In this document: in pieces, positions 9,661 through 16,619 of the stretch | How positions within the stretch are numbered: the stretch's first letter is position 1 | Layout of the letters: every line of letters starts with the position of its first letter | Assembly: GCA_021773215.1 (NCBI GenBank) | Contig: JAJFKM010000022.1 | Span: 1-44,361 of the forward strand | DNA from: Gammaproteobacteria bacterium | GTDB taxonomy: Bacteria > Pseudomonadota > Gammaproteobacteria > Eutrophobiales > Eutrophobiaceae | Length of the DNA stretch: 44,361 nucleotides | Direction of reading: 5' to 3' | Notes under the pieces: model-generated | Database searches by the model: none | What the model was told of the DNA's origin: nothing | What the model saw: the letters and a program-made list of their open reading frames with translations, nothing else | Program-made: the position numbers and the translations under genes

Positions 9661-9737
9661 GGGGCATCACTATCTTTCACAGAGTCTCTCTGCTTTAATT
9701 AACACCTATTGACTTCAAGGCGAAAAACACATCGACC

Positions 9738-11036
9738 ATGTCAGCAATCCCTGAAAAGATAGGAAAATATAGAATTATAGAAGAGGTCGGCCGTGGCAAT
9801 ATGGGCGCGGTCTATTCAGCGCACGACCCCTTTGCAGATAAAGTAGTCGCCATCAAACTTGCCCACCCTCAATATGTAAAAGAAGAGGAGACCGGGGAAC
9901 GCTTCAAAAAACTCTTCTTTAATGAAGCACAAGCTGCAGGGGTATTAAATCATCCCAGTATACTAAAAATATTCGATGCTGATATTGACGGAGATAATTG
10001 TTATCTCGTCATGGAATATATATCTAACGCCAAAACATTAGGAGGCTACTGTAAACCTGAGGCTTTGCTTTCTGTTCGAGAAGTGGTTGGCATCATCTAC
10101 AAAGTAGCTAAGGCACTCGACTATGCTCACCGACAAGGAATAATTCATCGAGATATAAAACCAGAGAACATTCTGCAAACATCATCCTTAGATATTAAAA
10201 TCGCTGATTTTAGTATTGCCATGATCATTCGTGAAGACTTCCTGGAAACTCAATTTCATGGCTTTTTAGGATCCCCGCTTTATATGTCGCCGGAACAAAT
10301 CAATGAATGGCAAATATCGACCAATACCGATATTTTTTCATTGGGCATCATTATGTATGAGATGCTTACCGGTCATCATCCATTTAAAGCGAATAGTCTC
10401 AGCGCAATCAGTAAAAAAATAACGTCAGAGAAAATACCCCCATTAAGTGAATTTCGCAACGACGTACCAGAAGGATTGGAATATGCCTTAAAGCGTATGC
10501 TGAAAAAAAGTCCGGATAAACGCTATACCATGGGCTTGGATCTCGCTGCTGATTTAGCATTAATATATGAAGATCTCGATGATGTTGAAAACCAGGATTC
10601 ATTACGTAACAAATTTGAATCTATACAGAATCTGGGGTTTTTCGATGGTTTCACTGATGCTGACATATGGGAACTCATCCGTGCTTGCGATTGGCATAAA
10701 TATGATAGTAATAGCCATATTATTCGGGAAGGGGAGGAAGACCACTCTTTCTATATTATCCTGTCAGGCGTAGTTACTGTTGAAAAAAATGGTCAACAAA
10801 TTGATTCTCTTCAGGAGGGCAATTGTTTTGGTGAAATGGGATATTTAGCCAAGGCAAAGCGCTCTGCATCCGTGATTGCAAAAAGTGATGTTTCATTAAT
10901 TCAAGTTAATGCATCAACATTAGATCGGGCGGCAGAAGAAACACAGCTCCGTTTTTTGAAGGTATTTGTAAAGACATTGATTGGACGCCTTGCAGATACA
11001 ACCTCGATTCTAACTCAGGCCAGTAATCGGACTTAA
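9738..11036 (+). CDS. Ser/Thr protein kinase with C-terminal cyclic-nucleotide-binding domain
   Basis: 432 aa. Hanks-type kinase domain at about 11-275: Gly-loop GRGNMGAVY, Lys40 (VAIK), Glu63, HRDIKPEN (137-144) and SPE at 184-186. The metal-binding DFG is DFS (157-159), an unusual change at an otherwise intact active site. Residues 295-415 form a cNMP-binding domain: the phosphate-binding cassette reads FGEMGYLAKAKRSASV with Arg375 at the phosphate-contact position. No membrane segment is present, so it is cytoplasmic. The arrangement suggests a kinase switched by cAMP or cGMP, with two adenylate cyclases elsewhere in the window. It is the first gene of a signalling group with the receiver and hydrolase downstream, separated from them by 488 bp. 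Substrates are unknown. Confidence 0.93.
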   Translation: MSAIPEKIGKYRIIEEVGRGNMGAVYSAHDPFADKVVAIKLAHPQYVKEEETGERFKKLFFNEAQAAGVLNHPSILKIFDADIDGDNCYLVMEYISNAKTLGGYCKPEALLSVREVVGIIYKVAKALDYAHRQGIIHRDIKPENILQTSSLDIKIADFSIAMIIREDFLETQFHGFLGSPLYMSPEQINEWQISTNTDIFSLGIIMYEMLTGHHPFKANSLSAISKKITSEKIPPLSEFRNDVPEGLEYALKRMLKKSPDKRYTMGLDLAADLALIYEDLDDVENQDSLRNKFESIQNLGFFDGFTDADIWELIRACDWHKYDSNSHIIREGEEDHSFYIILSGVVTVEKNGQQIDSLQEGNCFGEMGYLAKAKRSASVIAKSDVSLIQVNASTLDRAAEETQLRFLKVFVKTLIGRLADTTSILTQASNRT

Positions 11037-11096
11037 CGAGTGGCTTATGGAGCGAATGATTGGCATGACCGCCATGGACCTCGGTACCCACTTGAG

Positions 11097-11225
11097 GGGT
11101 GTAGTGGAAATACTGGCACCAACAGTAGGCGCTTTAAGCGATGCAGGAGCAGCGTAGCGGTGTGCCAGTGCGAATACCCACATTCTCAGCTTGGTAAGCT
11201 GATGTTCTGCAACTGAACTACACCC
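11097..11225 (-). repeat. Structured GC-rich element bounded by 9-bp inverted repeats
   Basis: GGGTGTAGT (11097-11105) and ACTACACCC (11217-11225) are perfect inverted repeats. Inside them is a second pair, ACTGGCAC against GTGCCAGT, and an internal CGCTT/AAGCG-type hairpin. Read on the minus strand, the outer arms correspond to an acceptor-type stem and the inner ones to a greatly lengthened T arm. Positions 11116-11146 match 13939-13969 in inverted orientation with 3 mismatches in 31 nt, so this belongs to a family of dispersed elements. Confidence 0.6.
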
Positions 11226-11227
11226 GC
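11170..11227 (-). pseudogene. tRNA-Gly-like sequence (anticodon ACC), 3' end missing or interrupted
   Basis: On the minus strand from 11227: acceptor 5' strand GCGGGTG, TA, D arm GTTC-AGTTGCA-GAAC, anticodon arm TCAGC-TTACCAA-GCTGA (perfect 5-bp stem, anticodon ACC), variable GAAT, and T-stem 5' strand GTGGG. The expected T loop, 3' T stem, acceptor 3' strand and CCA do not follow. Instead the sequence runs into about 55 nt of hairpin-forming DNA before a partial match (CCACTACACCCC). The D loop lacks the conserved GG. ACC is not a normal bacterial Gly anticodon. It is therefore a tRNA-derived pseudogene or mimic, not a working tRNA. Confidence 0.6.
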
Positions 11228-11524
11228 AAATTAGCCCTAAAACCGCGACACGTCGTTTCCGGGCATGAGATGAACCCGAATCTTATCCTCCTGCGAAGTA
11301 AGCTTAATAGAGAACGATTAAAGTGTGTGGCTCTGGCAGTATTTTAGTGTACTATTTACACTGAAAATACGAGCTAAACCAATGATAATTCTGGAAATAA
11401 GAATATCAGCTAATATGGATGTAATAGCTGGATAACAGATGTAAATAATAAAAATCAACAAGTTAGTATAACTATATAAGTTTACTTCTAAATATAAATA
11501 AAGGAATAAAGGCTAAATCTTAAA

Positions 11525-11917
11525 ATGGGTGACTCTAAACAAACAGTAGTTGTAGTAGACGATAATGCTACTGTGCGAGCACTTTTTGAGCGTAGCACAG
11601 AAAACCTGGCACTCGAGTTAATCAGCTTTGGCTCTGCTGCTGATGCTATGGAATACCTAGGCGAGAATAAACCAGATCTGTTATTCCTCGATATCATCAT
11701 GCCTGACAAGGATGGCTTAACCTTCTTGTCAGAATTAAGAAGATTGCCACTGCATAGGGACACCGCTGTGATAATTCTGACCTCAAAAGATTATGCACAG
11801 GACAGAACTGTTGCAAATGAGCTCGGAGCACTAGAATTTATCACCAAACCGATGCCAATGCGGACAATTACCGATATAATTACCAATTATATTAATAAAG
11901 AAAACCCTTACAATTAG
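11525..11917 (+). CDS. Stand-alone response regulator receiver (CheY-like)
   Basis: 130 aa, a single REC domain with no output domain. It has the acidic pocket Asp12-Asp13 (VVDDN), phospho-acceptor Asp56 (LFLDIIMPDKDG), Thr86 (ILTSK) and Lys108 (FITKP). It probably acts by protein-protein contact. It lies 13 bp before the metallo-hydrolase gene and downstream of the cNMP-binding kinase. No histidine kinase is adjacent, so its phosphodonor is unknown. Confidence 0.93.
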   Translation: MGDSKQTVVVVDDNATVRALFERSTENLALELISFGSAADAMEYLGENKPDLLFLDIIMPDKDGLTFLSELRRLPLHRDTAVIILTSKDYAQDRTVANELGALEFITKPMPMRTITDIITNYINKENPYN

Positions 11918-11930
11918 TAAAATATAACGC

Positions 11931-12842
11931 ATGGCAAAGTCCTATCTCCGCTTTTGGGGCGTACGAGGATCGTATGCTGCACCCTTTCCAACACATCTAA
12001 AAGTTGGTGGTAACACCTCATGTGTTGAGATTAATGTAGATGATCATGTACTTATCTGTGACGCAGGTACCGGTATAATCCCACTAGGCAATCGACTCGC
12101 AGCAGAAGCCAAGAACAAAGAACTATTAATTGTTTTAACACATTATCACTGGGACCATATTTGTGGTTTGCCATTCTTTGTACCTGCCTTTATACCTGAC
12201 TGGAAACTAAATTTTTTCGGCCCCGGTGAATCTATTCAGGAAATGAAACAAAAGCTTGATTCTCAAATGCAAGCGCCCTACTTCCCAGTAGGCACCGAGA
12301 CCTGGATGGCAAAGATTAATTATGTTAACCCACGGGAAACAAAATTAAGCGCTGGCCCAATTGATATAAGTTATTACAGCGTCCATCATCCTGGCGTCAC
12401 CTATGGTTATAAAATCAAGGCTGGTAACAAAACCATTATTTATGTCTCTGATAATGAATGTCAATTTCTTGATAAATCTATCAAGCAAAAGATGACCGAA
12501 TTCAGTGAAGAAGAACAGCAAATGTTCGAAGATATGAATCGAGAAGAATACGAATACGAATTAAAAACAATACACGGCGCTGATATTCTGATTCATGATG
12601 CACAATATACGCCTGAAGATTATGAAACCAAGCGTGGTTGGGGACACTCGTGTTATGTTGATGTTATTAATTATGCAATTGACGCAGAAGTTAAGGAATT
12701 ATATCTATACCATCATGACCCTTATAACGATGATGATGCTATCGATAAAATATATGAGAAATGTCTTGAAATAATCAAAGAACGAGGTGCATCACTAATC
12801 TGCAAAGTCGCCAGAGAAGGCTTAGAGATCGACCTCGATTAG
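11931..12842 (+). CDS. Metallo-beta-lactamase-fold hydrolase
   Basis: 303 aa, cytoplasmic (no signal). It opens with LRFWGVRGSYAAPFPTHLKVGGNTS, typical of a COG1235 (PhnP/RNase Z-like) subgroup. The metal site HYHWDH is at 71-76, with further ligand candidates His152/153, Asp174, the IHDAQY histidine, GHS (His239) and YHHDP. Family members cleave phosphodiesters, including cyclic ones, but no substrate is proven for this subgroup. Tight linkage to a receiver (13 bp) and a cNMP-binding kinase makes a signalling role plausible. A cyclic-nucleotide phosphodiesterase is one testable option. Confidence 0.85.
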   Translation: MAKSYLRFWGVRGSYAAPFPTHLKVGGNTSCVEINVDDHVLICDAGTGIIPLGNRLAAEAKNKELLIVLTHYHWDHICGLPFFVPAFIPDWKLNFFGPGESIQEMKQKLDSQMQAPYFPVGTETWMAKINYVNPRETKLSAGPIDISYYSVHHPGVTYGYKIKAGNKTIIYVSDNECQFLDKSIKQKMTEFSEEEQQMFEDMNREEYEYELKTIHGADILIHDAQYTPEDYETKRGWGHSCYVDVINYAIDAEVKELYLYHHDPYNDDDAIDKIYEKCLEIIKERGASLICKVAREGLEIDLD

Positions 12843-12884
12843 CCAGATATTAATGTACTCTTCTGATCAATAACACCACACTTT

Positions 12885-13082
12885 ATGGAAGTTACTCTTA
12901 ATGGCGATCCTTGTACGATAGTTAATGATCTCACCATCGAAAATTTTGTCTCATCTCTGGGTCTGGAAGGCAAATTCGCAATCGAAATAAACCAAACCAT
13001 CATCCCCAGAAGCGAATACTCCCACACGCCTATACACACGGGCGATAATATTGAAATAGTTCAAGCCATTGGTGGCGGATAA
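12885..13082 (+). CDS. thiS: Sulfur carrier protein ThiS
   Basis: 65 aa, ubiquitin-like beta-grasp protein ending in the required Gly-Gly (AIGGG). The C-terminal glycine is adenylylated and thiocarboxylated to deliver sulfur for the thiazole of thiamine. It is immediately followed by thiG, its partner, 6 bp downstream. The length is typical. Confidence 0.95.
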   Translation: MEVTLNGDPCTIVNDLTIENFVSSLGLEGKFAIEINQTIIPRSEYSHTPIHTGDNIEIVQAIGGG

Positions 13083-13088
13083 ATCTAT

Positions 13089-13871
13089 ATGACTAGCACA
13101 GACACAATCTCAATTGCGGGCACGGATTATTCTTCCAGATTATTAGTTGGAACGGGTAAATATAAAGATCTGGATGAGACAAAGAGTGCCATCGAAACCA
13201 GTGGGGCACAAATTGTGACCGTCGCTATTCGCAGGTCCAATATCGGACAAAATAAAGATGAGCCCAACCTCCTGGAGGTTATTTCTCCTGATAAATATAC
13301 CATTTTGCCAAACACAGCCGGTTGTTACGATGTCGAATCGGCGGTTAGAACTTGCCGACTAGCGAGAGAACTATTAGATGGACATAATTTAGTAAAACTC
13401 GAAGTCCTTGGGGATAAAAAAACATTATTCCCGGATGTACCGCAAACTCTTGATGCAGCAAAACAGCTGATAGATGATAACTTCAAGGTCATGGTCTATA
13501 CATCAGACGACCCGATAATGGCTAAAAGATTTGAAGAAATGGGTTGTGTTGCTGTTATGCCACTAGCAGCGCCGATCGGCTCCGGACTAGGCATCCGTAA
13601 TCCGTATAACATTCGCACAATTGTTGAGAATGCCAATGTCCCTATTCTGGTAGACGCGGGCGTTGGCACCGCTTCAGACGCCGCTATTGCCATGGAATTG
13701 GGCTGTGACGGTGTCTTAATGAATACAGCCATTGCTGAAGCAAAGAATCCTGTACTGATGGCAAGCGCAATGAAAAAAGCCATTGAAGCTGGTCGTGAAG
13801 CTTATTTAGCGGGAAGAATGCCAAGACGCGCTTATGCCAGTGCTTCATCACCAATCGATGGGCTCTTTTAA
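13089..13871 (+). CDS. thiG: Thiazole synthase ThiG
   Basis: 260-aa TIM-barrel enzyme that joins deoxyxylulose 5-phosphate, dehydroglycine and ThiS thiocarboxylate into thiazole phosphate. Visible signatures are RLLVGTGKY near the N-terminus, the Schiff-base lysine in [21 protein letters not shown] and [32 protein letters not shown] (phosphate-binding end). The length is normal. It forms a two-gene unit with thiS. The next gene, trmB, is separated by an inverted-repeat element. Confidence 0.97.
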   Translation: MTSTDTISIAGTDYSSRLLVGTGKYKDLDETKSAIETSGAQIVTVAIRRSNIGQNKDEPNLLEVISPDKYTILPNTAGCYDVESAVRTCRLARELLDGHNLVKLEVLGDKKTLFPDVPQTLDAAKQLIDDNFKVMVYTSDDPIMAKRFEEMGCVAVMPLAAPIGSGLGIRNPYNIRTIVENANVPILVDAGVGTASDAAIAMELGCDGVLMNTAIAEAKNPVLMASAMKKAIEAGREAYLAGRMPRRAYASASSPIDGLF

Positions 13872-13885
13872 TACATCTTTTATAT

Positions 13886-14065
13886 ATACCCGTGATACTT
13901 GGAAATGCATATTTATAGCACGCCCGTTTTCATCCATGCAGCGTCGCCTAAAGCGCCTACTGTTGGTGCTCCTCTTTGCAGGGAGTGGCCATGCGCATCG
14001 TCTCGCCTTGCCCTGAATAAAAACAAACTCACTCTAAAACACGCATTTCCAAGTATCACGGGTAT
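13886..14065. mobile_element. 180-bp MITE-like element with perfect 23-bp terminal inverted repeats
   Basis: The 23 bp at 13886-13908 are exactly repeated, inverted, at 14043-14065. The interior is more GC-rich than the surroundings and encodes no transposase. Its core (13939-13969) matches 11116-11146 in the opposite orientation. A 26-codon frame inside (MQRRLKRLLLVLLFAGSGHA...) looks like a signal peptide but is probably chance. No convincing target duplication longer than a TA is seen. It fills most of the thiG-trmB gap. Confidence 0.7.
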
Positions 14066-14101
14066 GTAATTAATATTCTACGAACCACCACTCACTGCTC
14101 C

Positions 14102-14803
14102 TTGAAAGAAAAGCCAACAAAACAAAACACTATTCGCAGTTATGTTAAACGAGAGGGTCGGTTAACTAGCGCGCAACAATACGCGTTGAACAACTATTGG
14201 GATAAACATGGTGTTAACTTCAACGTCGATAATCTCGATCTAGAGACCTTATACGAACGTCGTGCTCCACTCATACTGGATATTGGTGTTGGCACTGGCG
14301 ACTCGACGCTTAATCACGCTCAAACACATCCGGAAAACAACTATCTTGCTATTGAGGTTCATCGACCAGGCGTTGGCCAACTATTAAATAATATAGAATC
14401 GAATAACTTAACAAACATTAAAATCAGTAATAACGATGTCATTGATGTGCTACAAAACCAAATCCCGGATCGTTCAATAAGCCAGGTATTTATTTTTTTC
14501 GCTGACCCATGGCCCAAAACGAGACATCAGAAACGGAGACTGATTAATAAGCAGTTGATCGGATTAATAAAGAGGAAAATTGCTATACATGGACGTTTAC
14601 ATATAGCTACAGATTGGCAACACTATGCTAATCACATTCAGAAGCTATGCGAGTCGGACCCTGCTCTTATTAATCTATCGGGAAGTAAATCATATTCTTC
14701 GCCAAGACCAAACTGGCGCATTAGAACGCGTTATGAGGCTCGTGGCTTGAGACTTAATCATGATGTTTGGGATTTTTGTTACGGAGTTAATCTCAATCGT
14801 TAA
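14102..14803 (+). CDS. trmB: tRNA (guanine-N7)-methyltransferase TrmB
   Basis: 233-aa SAM-dependent enzyme that makes m7G46 in tRNA. Motifs are IRSYVKREGRLTSAQQ at the N-terminus, the SAM loop LDIGVGTGDSTL, YLAIEVHRPGVG, and the family hallmark FFADPWPKTRHQKRRL. The only usable start is TTG at 14102, which gives the expected N-terminus. The repeat element ends 36 bp upstream, so it may have displaced or replaced the original start region. The 3' end overlaps the convergent nucleotidase gene by 4 bp. Confidence 0.95.
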   Translation: MKEKPTKQNTIRSYVKREGRLTSAQQYALNNYWDKHGVNFNVDNLDLETLYERRAPLILDIGVGTGDSTLNHAQTHPENNYLAIEVHRPGVGQLLNNIESNNLTNIKISNNDVIDVLQNQIPDRSISQVFIFFADPWPKTRHQKRRLINKQLIGLIKRKIAIHGRLHIATDWQHYANHIQKLCESDPALINLSGSKSYSSPRPNWRIRTRYEARGLRLNHDVWDFCYGVNLNR

Positions 14804-15459
14804 AAGACAAGATCCTGAAATGAATGAATTACATCAAACTCTGCTGTTTCCTGTTCAGGGTTTTGACTATCGGGTTTTGCTATCGTTAACAAGTTTTTAA
14901 TACCGAACTTTCTAGCTGCCCTTAGTACTGTTAAATTGTCATCAATCAATAGCGTTTCATCACAGTTAAAAGGCACCTCTAATTGTAATTTCTCCCAAAA
15001 GGACTGGTCCTCTTTTGCATGACCAATAGTATGAGCACTTATGATTCGATCAAAGAAAACATCAATACTGGTTTTTTCCACCTTCATCTTAATAAGGTCT
15101 TCATGTGCATTGGTCACCATTACTACAGAGTAGTCTGATTCACTCAGCCGCTGAAGAAACATCTCCGCATGAGGCCGATACTTAATTAAATGCTCAACAT
15201 CCGTCTTCAGCTCTAAAACATTAAATTCTAATCGTTCCGTCCAAAAATCCAGACAATACCAGGAAAGTGTTCCGGCCTCTTTTGCATACCAAGCTTTAAG
15301 TTGCGTCTTTGCAGTTACCGCATCCATATTATTCAACGAACCCCAGTGAATCGGCAAATACTCTTGCCAAAAGTAATTATCAAAATTCAAATCAAGCAGG
15401 GTGCCATCCATATCTAACAATACGGTTTTTATAGATTTCCAGCTAAAGTTGGCTTTCAT
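14800..15459 (-). CDS. yrfG: HAD-family GMP/IMP nucleotidase (YrfG type)
   Basis: 219 aa. HAD motif I is DMDGT at 16-20 with nucleophile Asp16, followed by LLDLNFDNYFWQEYLP, characteristic of the YrfG nucleotidase. Motif II is VMVTNAH and motif IV is LLIDDN, with the lysine/alanine region HAKEDQSFW between. It hydrolyses purine 5'-nucleotides. It is divergent from cysQ with only 20 bp between starts, the common gammaproteobacterial yrfG/cysQ pairing. Confidence 0.87.
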   Translation of the reverse strand: MKANFSWKSIKTVLLDMDGTLLDLNFDNYFWQEYLPIHWGSLNNMDAVTAKTQLKAWYAKEAGTLSWYCLDFWTERLEFNVLELKTDVEHLIKYRPHAEMFLQRLSESDYSVVMVTNAHEDLIKMKVEKTSIDVFFDRIISAHTIGHAKEDQSFWEKLQLEVPFNCDETLLIDDNLTVLRAARKFGIKNLLTIAKPDSQNPEQETAEFDVIHSFQDLVF

Positions 15460-15479
15460 GTTGTTTTAAGACAGGTAGA

Positions 15480-16337
15480 ATGAGTCACAGAAGTGATAAG
15501 GATAACAAAGCAGACCAAATGAATGAAATTAAACATCACGAACTAGAAGAACTTACTTCTGAAATTTTAAAGATCTCCCATGAGGCAGGGGAAAAAATAT
15601 TGGAGATCTATGAAACAGATTTTTCAGTGGAGAACAAAAAGGATAACTCACCTCTAACCGCAGCCGACATGGCAGCGCATAATACAATCTGTGATCAATT
15701 AACAAAATTAACGCCATCTATTCCTATACTTTCTGAGGAATCGTCACATATCAGTTTTAGTGATCGTCAAAAATGGACTCAATATTGGCTGGTTGATCCC
15801 TTGGATGGTACTCGCGAGTTTATCAAGCGTAATGGCGAATTCTCGGTAAACATTGCTTTAATAGAAGGACATAGCTCAATTATGGGCGTCATCTATATTC
15901 CCGTTACTGGCGTCAGTTACAGCGCATCAATCAATAATGGTGCCTATAAGCACGAATCCAATGGAGATAAATCGCAAATTTGTGTAAAACAAACCAACGC
16001 TAATGCAATAACCATAGCAGGAAGCCGATCTCATGGTAATCAACGGTTACAAGACTTTATTGCCAGTTTAAATAATCCGGAAGTACTCTCCGTCGGGAGT
16101 TCATTAAAATTCTGCTTGGTTGCAGAGGGCACCGCCGATATATATCCACGCTTTGGCCTCACTTCCGAATGGGATACAGCTGCAGCGCAAGCTATTGTTG
16201 AAGAGGCGGGAGGAATGGTAGTTGATACAGATTACAAACGTCTTGAATATAACACCAAGGAATCCTTACTAAACCCCGAATTCCTTGTAATAGCAGATAA
16301 ACAATTTGACTGGGCTCGTTACTTAGAAAAGGAATAA
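15480..16337 (+). CDS. cysQ: 3'(2'),5'-bisphosphate nucleotidase CysQ
   Basis: 285-aa inositol-phosphatase-fold enzyme that removes 3'-phosphoadenosine 5'-phosphate made during sulfate assimilation. Metal-site motifs are SEES at 85-88, DPLDGTREF at 106-114 and SEWDTAAAQAIVEEAGG near 229-245. It has an N-terminal polar extension of about 18 residues; an internal ATG at residue 14 (15519) is an alternative start. It is divergent from the yrfG-type gene. Confidence 0.94.
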   Translation: MSHRSDKDNKADQMNEIKHHELEELTSEILKISHEAGEKILEIYETDFSVENKKDNSPLTAADMAAHNTICDQLTKLTPSIPILSEESSHISFSDRQKWTQYWLVDPLDGTREFIKRNGEFSVNIALIEGHSSIMGVIYIPVTGVSYSASINNGAYKHESNGDKSQICVKQTNANAITIAGSRSHGNQRLQDFIASLNNPEVLSVGSSLKFCLVAEGTADIYPRFGLTSEWDTAAAQAIVEEAGGMVVDTDYKRLEYNTKESLLNPEFLVIADKQFDWARYLEKE

Positions 16338-16358
16338 AAAAACCCTGATAACCAGAGG

Positions 16359-16388
16359 CTTAGTTAATTTAGGAGACTAAGTTTTATT
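16359..16388 (+). terminator. Weak candidate Rho-independent terminator after cysQ
   Basis: CTTAGT (16359-16364) pairs with ACTAAG (16376-16381) across an 11-nt loop and is followed by TTTTATT. It lies 22 bp after the cysQ stop. The stem is only 6 bp and AT-rich, so termination is plausible but weak. Confidence 0.35.
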
Positions 16389-16489
16389 CAGTTACTTTAA
16401 TTGAATAATCGAGAACAATCCCCACATCCCTGCTTAATTGCTTTAATGGTACTACAGTTGATAAAGTGCCCGTCTCAGTGGAATTAAGT

Positions 16490-16618
16490 ATGCATTTTAT
16501 CCATAATGGTAATTATAAATTCGTAGCTACTGGCTTAAGTACACCTGTAGCAATAAAAATCATACTATGGGAAGCACGCTCTTTATTTTTCCAGCGTCTT
16601 CTTAAACCTAGGAGCTAA
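16490..16618 (+). other. Possible 42-aa leader ORF before the adenylate cyclase
   Basis: An open frame runs from 16409 without stops to TAA 16616-16618. An ATG at 16490 (preceded by GTGGA at about -9) gives MHFIHNGNYKFVATGLSTPV and 22 more residues; a GTG at 16466 would lengthen it. Its stop lies 1 base before the cyclase GTG (TAATGTG), an arrangement that allows translational coupling. No homologue is recognised, and it may be a gene remnant or chance. Confidence 0.25.
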
Positions 16619-16619
16619 T

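Larger units (their letters stand above)
11037..11524. other. 488-bp intergenic region with repeat element and AT-rich leader
   Basis: The left half (about 11041-11230) is visibly more GC-rich than the flanks and contains the tRNA-Gly-like structure, the core shared with the element at 13.9 kb, and a 36-codon open frame (ATG 11047 to TAG 11157; ends in APTVGALSDAGAA). The right half (about 11330-11524) is very AT-rich and probably carries the promoter of the receiver gene. AGGAATAAAGG lies about 15-25 nt before its ATG. No confident -35/-10 pair was assigned. Confidence 0.6.

Noticed and set aside
9661-9737. Short CAGAG/CTCTG hairpin after the ftsN-like gene as a terminator
   Set aside because: A 5-bp stem with no proper T run is too weak to call.
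11047-11157. 36-codon frame in the tRNA-like element as a real gene
   Set aside because: No ribosome-binding site is clear and it overlaps a structured repeat; the frame-wise similarity to the second element is reported as a finding instead.
11170-11227. Calling a functional tRNA-Gly
   Set aside because: The 3' half does not follow, the D loop lacks GG, and ACC is not a normal bacterial Gly anticodon.
13939-14016. 26-codon frame in the thiG-trmB element that resembles a signal peptide
   Set aside because: It lies within a repeat whose conserved core reads better on the other strand, has no ribosome-binding site and ends after 26 residues.
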